Below are positions 59,989 through 64,000 of a DNA stretch of 64,000 nucleotides, piece after piece. Each line of letters starts with the position of its first letter. The first letter of the stretch is position 1. Position numbers and translations under genes: made by a program. The notes below the pieces were generated by a model. It did no database searches. It saw only the letters and a list, made by a program, of their open reading frames with translations, and was not told where the DNA came from. The stretch spans positions 1 to 64,000 of the forward strand of contig NZ_JAUOZU010000021.1 of NCBI RefSeq assembly GCF_030551875.1, given 5' to 3'. This DNA is from Fluviirhizobium alvei (lineage in GTDB: Bacteria > Pseudomonadota > Alphaproteobacteria > Rhizobiales > Rhizobiaceae).

Positions 59989-60208
59989 CTGGCTTCTCCT
60001 TCCACAGGGACATCAGCGCCCCAACACACGGCAAGCTTAGGCGTGTCCGGCGAAAAAACATTGATCTATGTCAGCTTTTCAAATCGGACTGCGAGACAAA
60101 GGATGCCCCTCGCCTTCTTGCCTTTGCCGGTTCGTCGTGGCATGAGGCCGCCTCACTTTCCTGTCAGCTTCCCTTCCCAGATCACGGGCCCAGATTCCGG
60201 AGCTTCCC

Positions 60209-61513
60209 ATGACGTCTTCCATTGGCCTCGATTTTGGCACCACCAATACGGTTCTTGCCGTCCGTTCCGGCAACGGCACCCGCTCGATCGGCTTTGACAG
60301 TCCCGCAGGCCATTCCGACTCGATGCGGACCTGCCTCTCCTTCATGAAGCATCCGCAACTGGGCGCGTCTGCGCTTTCGGTCGAGGCCGGTGCTGCAGCC
60401 ATCCGCACCTTCATCGACAATCCCGGCGAATGCCGCTTCCTGCAATCGATCAAGACCTTTGCGGCCAGCCGGCTGTTCCAGGGCACGATCGTGCATGGCA
60501 AGCGCCAGCAGTTCGAGGATCTGATGGATGTGTTCCTGAAGCGGCTCGAAACATATTCGCAACAGGACTGGGCGCAGCGCTACGGCCGCATCGTGGTCGG
60601 GCGCCCCGTCGCCTTTGCGGGAACCAACGCCGATGAGGCGCTCGCCCTCACCCGCTACCAGACCGCGCTCGCGCGGCTCGGCTTCGATGATGTCCATTTC
60701 GTCCATGAACCTGTCGCGGCGGCCTTCTATTTCGCTGAAACGCTGAGAACAGACGCCACCGTGCTTGTTGCCGATTTCGGTGGTGGCACGACGGACTATT
60801 CGCTGATCCGTTTCGAATTCGAAGGCGGTCGCATCCATGCGCGGCCGCTCGGTCACTCGGGCGTCGGCATTGCTGGCGACAATTTCGACTTCCGCATCAT
60901 CGACAATGTCGTCTCGCCAGTCATCGGCAAGGGCAGCCATTACAAGAGTTTCGACAAGGTTCTTGAGATCCCGTCCAACTACTATGCCAGCTTCGGGCGC
61001 TGGAACCAGCTGTCGATCTTCAAGACGCTGAAGGATTTCCAGGACCTCAAATCGCTGGTGCGGTCGAGCCTGGAGCCGGAAAAGCTCGAACTGTTCATCG
61101 ACCTGATCGACAATGACGAAGGCTATCCCCTGTACCAGGCCGTGTCCGCCGCCAAGATGCGGCTTTCGGAGTCGGACGAAACCGAATTCGTGTTTCCGCC
61201 TCTGGGTGCCGCGGGCCGCAAGACGATCCGGCGCGCCGATTTCGAGAACTGGATCGCCGATGATCTTGCCGGTATCGAACAGGCACTCGACGAGGTTCTC
61301 GTCAAAACCGAGACGAGCCCGCTTGCCATCGACAAGGTGTTTCTCACCGGCGGCACCTCCTTCGTTCCGGCCGTGCGGCGCATTTTCGAGAACCGTTTCG
61401 ACCGCGACAAGATTGAGAGCGGCGGCGAACTGCTTTCGATCGCCCACGGTCTTGCCCTGATCGGCGAGCGCGACGACATTTCGCGCTGGACCTCGGACCG
61501 GCTGGCAGCCTGA
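60209..61513 (+). CDS. Hsp70-family protein, YegD-like, without substrate-binding domain
   Basis: A 434-residue Hsp70/actin-fold ATPase. The phosphate-1 motif is IGLDFGTTNTVLAV, the phosphate-2 motif is VLVADFGGGTTDYSL, and the adenosine motif is VFLTGGTSFVPAVRRIF. It lacks the beta-sandwich peptide-binding domain and lid of DnaK, as in YegD, and the middle region (about 200-300) is family-specific. Its role is unclear; a chaperone-like or kinase-like ATPase is possible. CCGGAG is 8 bases before the ATG. It is divergent from the BA14K gene. Confidence 0.88.
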   Translation: MTSSIGLDFGTTNTVLAVRSGNGTRSIGFDSPAGHSDSMRTCLSFMKHPQLGASALSVEAGAAAIRTFIDNPGECRFLQSIKTFAASRLFQGTIVHGKRQQFEDLMDVFLKRLETYSQQDWAQRYGRIVVGRPVAFAGTNADEALALTRYQTALARLGFDDVHFVHEPVAAAFYFAETLRTDATVLVADFGGGTTDYSLIRFEFEGGRIHARPLGHSGVGIAGDNFDFRIIDNVVSPVIGKGSHYKSFDKVLEIPSNYYASFGRWNQLSIFKTLKDFQDLKSLVRSSLEPEKLELFIDLIDNDEGYPLYQAVSAAKMRLSESDETEFVFPPLGAAGRKTIRRADFENWIADDLAGIEQALDEVLVKTETSPLAIDKVFLTGGTSFVPAVRRIFENRFDRDKIESGGELLSIAHGLALIGERDDISRWTSDRLAA

Positions 61514-61617
61514 CTTTGGCGGCATCCCGCAAACCAGCCAGACGATGACGCGATCGCGGCAGGAATTTGCCGCAAATCGCCCTATGGAAAAGATTGGGGA
61601 AGCAGGAGCGCAGCCAG

Positions 61618-62760
61618 ATGATCGACAGTATCCGAACGGTATTCAGCCTGCTCTTGTCGATCTTCATCGTCATGACCGGCTTCGGGGTCGCGAGCTTCAT
61701 CGTCCAGTCGCGTGCGCTTGGCGAAGGCTGGACGACCTTCGACATTTCGCTGATCGGCGCCACCTATTCGGCGGGCTATACGCTCGCTTCCTTCATCGCG
61801 CCGAAATTCATCCGCCGTGCCGGCCATATCCGGGTGTTTGCCGCCTTCATCGCGCTCTTGTCGATCTCGATCCTGCTTTGCGCGCTGGTGCCCGACCCTT
61901 ACGCCTGGATGCTGTTTCGCTGCCTGTTCGGCTTTGCCATGGCCGGCAGCTACATGATCATGGAAAGCTGGATCAACGAGAAGGCAACCAACCAGTATCG
62001 CGGCTTCATGTTCTCGGTCTATATGGTGGTGGCGATGGCCGGTGCGATTACCGGGCCCTATATCGCCGCCTGGGGCGACGTGCTGACGACGTCGCTCTTC
62101 ATGGTCGCGGCCATGCTGTTCTCGCTGGCCATTTTCCCGATCACGCTCACCACTTCGTCGTCGCCGGGCGTGCCGACCGAATCCGGTTTTGATCTGACGG
62201 GTCTCTGGCAACGTTCGCCGGTCGCCTTCATCGGCAGCTTTCTCGCCGGCATCATTTCCGCCGCCTGGATGAATTTCTCGGTCGTCTATTCGAAACTGTC
62301 CGGGCTGGGCGAAACCGGTACCGCCAACATGATCGCGGCCGTCACGCTCGGATCGATTGCCGCCCAGTTCCCGATCGGGCGCGCCTCGGATCTCGTTGAC
62401 CGCCGGCTGGTGATGAGCATCTGTGCGGCAATCGGAATTGCAGCAAGCCTCTGGATGGCGTCGATCGATGCCAGCAGTCCGATCATGCTCTATTGCGCCG
62501 CCTTTGCCGCCGGCATGGTGATCTTTCCGATCTATTCGCTGAACGTCGCCCATGCCAACGATCTCGCCGAGCCGGGCGAATATGTGCGGATCTCGAGCGG
62601 CATTACGGTTCTCTATGGTCTCGGCGTCATTGTCGGACCGCTGCTCGGCGGCCAGGCGATCGCCTTCGGCGGCGCTGCCGGTCTGCCGCTGCTGCTCGCG
62701 GCCACCTTCGCGATCTACGGCAGCTATGCCGGTTGGCGCATTCTCCGCCGTCCGGCCTGA
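61618..62760 (+). CDS. MFS transporter
   Basis: A 380-residue twelve-span permease. FGVASFIVQSRALGEGWTTF, GSYMIMESWINEKATNQYRG and PIGRASDLVDRRLVMSICAA (loop 8-9 motif) identify a major-facilitator protein; the E-S-W-I-N motif is typical of the YcaD/UMF-type branch. AGGAG precedes the ATG. The stop abuts the convergent EamA gene. Substrate unknown. Confidence 0.88.
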   Translation: MIDSIRTVFSLLLSIFIVMTGFGVASFIVQSRALGEGWTTFDISLIGATYSAGYTLASFIAPKFIRRAGHIRVFAAFIALLSISILLCALVPDPYAWMLFRCLFGFAMAGSYMIMESWINEKATNQYRGFMFSVYMVVAMAGAITGPYIAAWGDVLTTSLFMVAAMLFSLAIFPITLTTSSSPGVPTESGFDLTGLWQRSPVAFIGSFLAGIISAAWMNFSVVYSKLSGLGETGTANMIAAVTLGSIAAQFPIGRASDLVDRRLVMSICAAIGIAASLWMASIDASSPIMLYCAAFAAGMVIFPIYSLNVAHANDLAEPGEYVRISSGITVLYGLGVIVGPLLGGQAIAFGGAAGLPLLLAATFAIYGSYAGWRILRRPA

Positions 62761-63696
62761 TTACGGCGTCAGCGATCGCTCCTTGCGGCCGGTTTCGGCC
62801 ATGCGGCGGCTTTCGCGATAGAGAATGAAGATACCGGCGCCGATGACGATGGCCGCACCGATGAGGAGCGTTCCACTCGGCAACTCACTGAAGAACAGAT
62901 ATCCGACCAGGGTGCCCCAGATGATCGACGTATATTCGAACGGGGCAACCGCCGAAACGTCAGCGTAACGATAGCTCTCGGTCAACAGGATCTGGGCAAT
63001 TCCGCCCACGAACCCGGCGCAGATGAGCAACAGCGCATGCGGCAGTGTTATCGCGTCCCAGCCGAACGGCAAAGAGAACAGCGACAGGATCGTCGCTGAC
63101 AGCGAGAAATAGAGCACGATCGTTGCCGTATTCTCAGTGCGCACCAGCTGGCGAACCTGCACCATGGCGATTGCCGCAAGCGCCGCCGACATCAGAACAG
63201 CAACCGCACCACGAGTTTCCTCGACCCCCATTGTCGCGCCACCGCCGAGCAGCGTCAGCCTTGGCCAGACGATGATCAGGACCCCGACGAAACCGGCGAG
63301 CACTGCCGTCCAGCGATAGCGCCGCACTTCCTCTTTCAGGAGCACGGCACCGGCGATGACGGTGAAGAGAGGCATGGCGTAGCCGATCGCGATCGATTCC
63401 GGCAGCGGCAAATGCACGATGCCGTAAAAGCCGAGCGACATGGAGATGACGCCGACAAAACCACGATTGAAATGGCCGAGCGGATTGTCGGTCTTGAAGG
63501 CGGTCTTCAGCTCCTTACGGACGGCCAGCCAGAGGAGGATCGGCACCATGGCAAACAGCGACCGGAAGAAGGTGATTTCACCGATCGCGATGCCGCGGCC
63601 ACCCGCCTTGATCATGCCCTGCATACAGATGAACAGCATGATCGACAGAACCTTGAGCGCTATGCCGCGCATGGGGTTCGCTATGGTGCGATCCAT
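62761..63696 (-). CDS. EamA/DMT-family transporter
   Basis: A 311-residue ten-span permease: VLSIMLFICMQGMIKAGGRG opens the first EamA half, and VAPFEYTSIIWGTLVGYLFFSE, in the second half, mirrors LAPFEYSSLVWAF of the protein at 4217-5113, so the two are paralogues of the RhaT/SAM-uptake-like branch. It starts 3 bases after the stop of the molybdenum hydroxylase gene and may be part of that operon. Confidence 0.88.
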   Translation of the reverse strand: MDRTIANPMRGIALKVLSIMLFICMQGMIKAGGRGIAIGEITFFRSLFAMVPILLWLAVRKELKTAFKTDNPLGHFNRGFVGVISMSLGFYGIVHLPLPESIAIGYAMPLFTVIAGAVLLKEEVRRYRWTAVLAGFVGVLIIVWPRLTLLGGGATMGVEETRGAVAVLMSAALAAIAMVQVRQLVRTENTATIVLYFSLSATILSLFSLPFGWDAITLPHALLLICAGFVGGIAQILLTESYRYADVSAVAPFEYTSIIWGTLVGYLFFSELPSGTLLIGAAIVIGAGIFILYRESRRMAETGRKERSLTP

Positions 63697-63699
63697 GGC

Positions 63700-64000
63700 T
63701 CAGCCGCTCGCGTTCTGGATGGTCTGCCAGATGCGGTAGGGCGTCGCCGGCATGTCGATACCGGAAATGCCGTAGGCCCGGTGCAGCGCATCAACCACTG
63801 CATTCATAACCGCCGGCGTGGCGCCGATCGTCGCGGCCTCGCCTGCCCCCTTGATGCCGAGCGCATTGGCCACAGAGGGAACATTGCGCATTTCGAACTT
63901 GAATTCGGGGAACAGGTCGGCGCGCGGCACCGCATAATCCATCAGCGTTGCGGTCAGCATCTGGCCGTCTTCGGAATAATGCGCGCCTTCGACCAGCGCC
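63700..64000 (-). CDS. Xanthine dehydrogenase/CoxL-family molybdopterin subunit (3' end only)
   Basis: The last 99 residues of a molybdenum hydroxylase large subunit; the gene starts beyond the right edge. The frame reads ALVEGAHYSEDGQMLTATLMDY across the boundary, then MRNVPSVANALGIKGAGEAATIG. GIKGAGEA contains the catalytic glutamate of the xanthine oxidase family. The end (AYGISGIDMPATPYRIWQ) is typical of aerobic CO-dehydrogenase-like large subunits. Whether it oxidises CO, a purine or an aromatic aldehyde needs the missing N-terminal part. Confidence 0.88.
   Translation of the reverse strand, partial: ALVEGAHYSEDGQMLTATLMDYAVPRADLFPEFKFEMRNVPSVANALGIKGAGEAATIGATPAVMNAVVDALHRAYGISGIDMPATPYRIWQTIQNASG

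Overview
The window is about 64 kb of a GC-rich alphaproteobacterial chromosome, most likely from the Rhizobiaceae (Rhizobium/Agrobacterium group). The evidence is a Porin_2-type outer-membrane porin, a BA14K-family protein, a rhizobial-type UDP-glucose dehydrogenase, DUF1028/RidA catabolic genes, PilZ singletons, an ETF-ubiquinone oxidoreductase preceded by a LiuR-like palindrome, and RIME/MITE-like palindromic elements between genes. Family names come from reading the translated sequences; no database search was run.

Layout. 1-6.4 kb: porin fragment, tRNA-Ser(GCU), a DUF3052-like protein, ugd, a TetR regulator, an EamA exporter divergent from an iolG-like dehydrogenase with repeated operator-like sites. 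6.4-8.9 kb: an AT-rich accessory island with a transposase remnant, a small membrane protein, a ribbon-helix-helix protein and a membrane/coiled-coil protein that resembles abortive-infection proteins in architecture. 8.9-16.2 kb: one catabolic operon on the minus strand (ABC substrate-binding protein, permease, ATPase, YtcJ-like amidohydrolase, GMC oxidoreductase) preceded by a LysR gene. 16.3-20.8 kb: RidA/DUF1028/aldehyde dehydrogenase operon divergent from a flavin monooxygenase. 20.9-22.5 kb: a single low-GC OLD-like ATPase/TOPRIM nuclease, a probable defence gene. 22.7-28.6 kb: HpaB-like hydroxylase, YchJ, a large secreted-type alpha/beta hydrolase whose stop codon lies in a MITE-like element, and an ArsR/SRPBCC pair with two matching palindromic operators. 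28.7-34.7 kb: argE, a DSP-type phosphatase, a cupin plus trimethylamine-dehydrogenase-like pair, and an aberrant pyruvate-kinase-like protein.

35-47 kb: an RTX-type calcium-binding protein, a 1291-residue caspase/Sel1-repeat protein with an internally duplicated module, a MATE exporter, two PilZ proteins, a HisC-like aminotransferase, small Sel1, DUF2147 and YciI proteins, a TetR with tandem operators, and a glutathione transferase-like protein. 47-64 kb: AMP nucleosidase/methyltransferase, a lipid kinase, transporters (two MFS, two EamA), Lrp, a YkuD lipoprotein, a DGPF protein with an ECF42-type sigma factor, LtrA, ETF-QO, BA14K, a YegD-like Hsp70 homologue, and the 3' end of a molybdenum hydroxylase large subunit at the right edge.

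How the genes work together. Most of the window is a set of short catabolic and transport operons, each with its own regulator, typical of a soil bacterium that uses many substrates. Several regulators have clear palindromic sites next to them (ArsR, TetR, iolG, ETF-QO), which give directly testable predictions. The clearest foreign material is the 6.4-8.9 kb AT-rich island and the lone OLD-like gene at 20.9-22.5 kb. No CRISPR array, rRNA or intact insertion sequence was seen.
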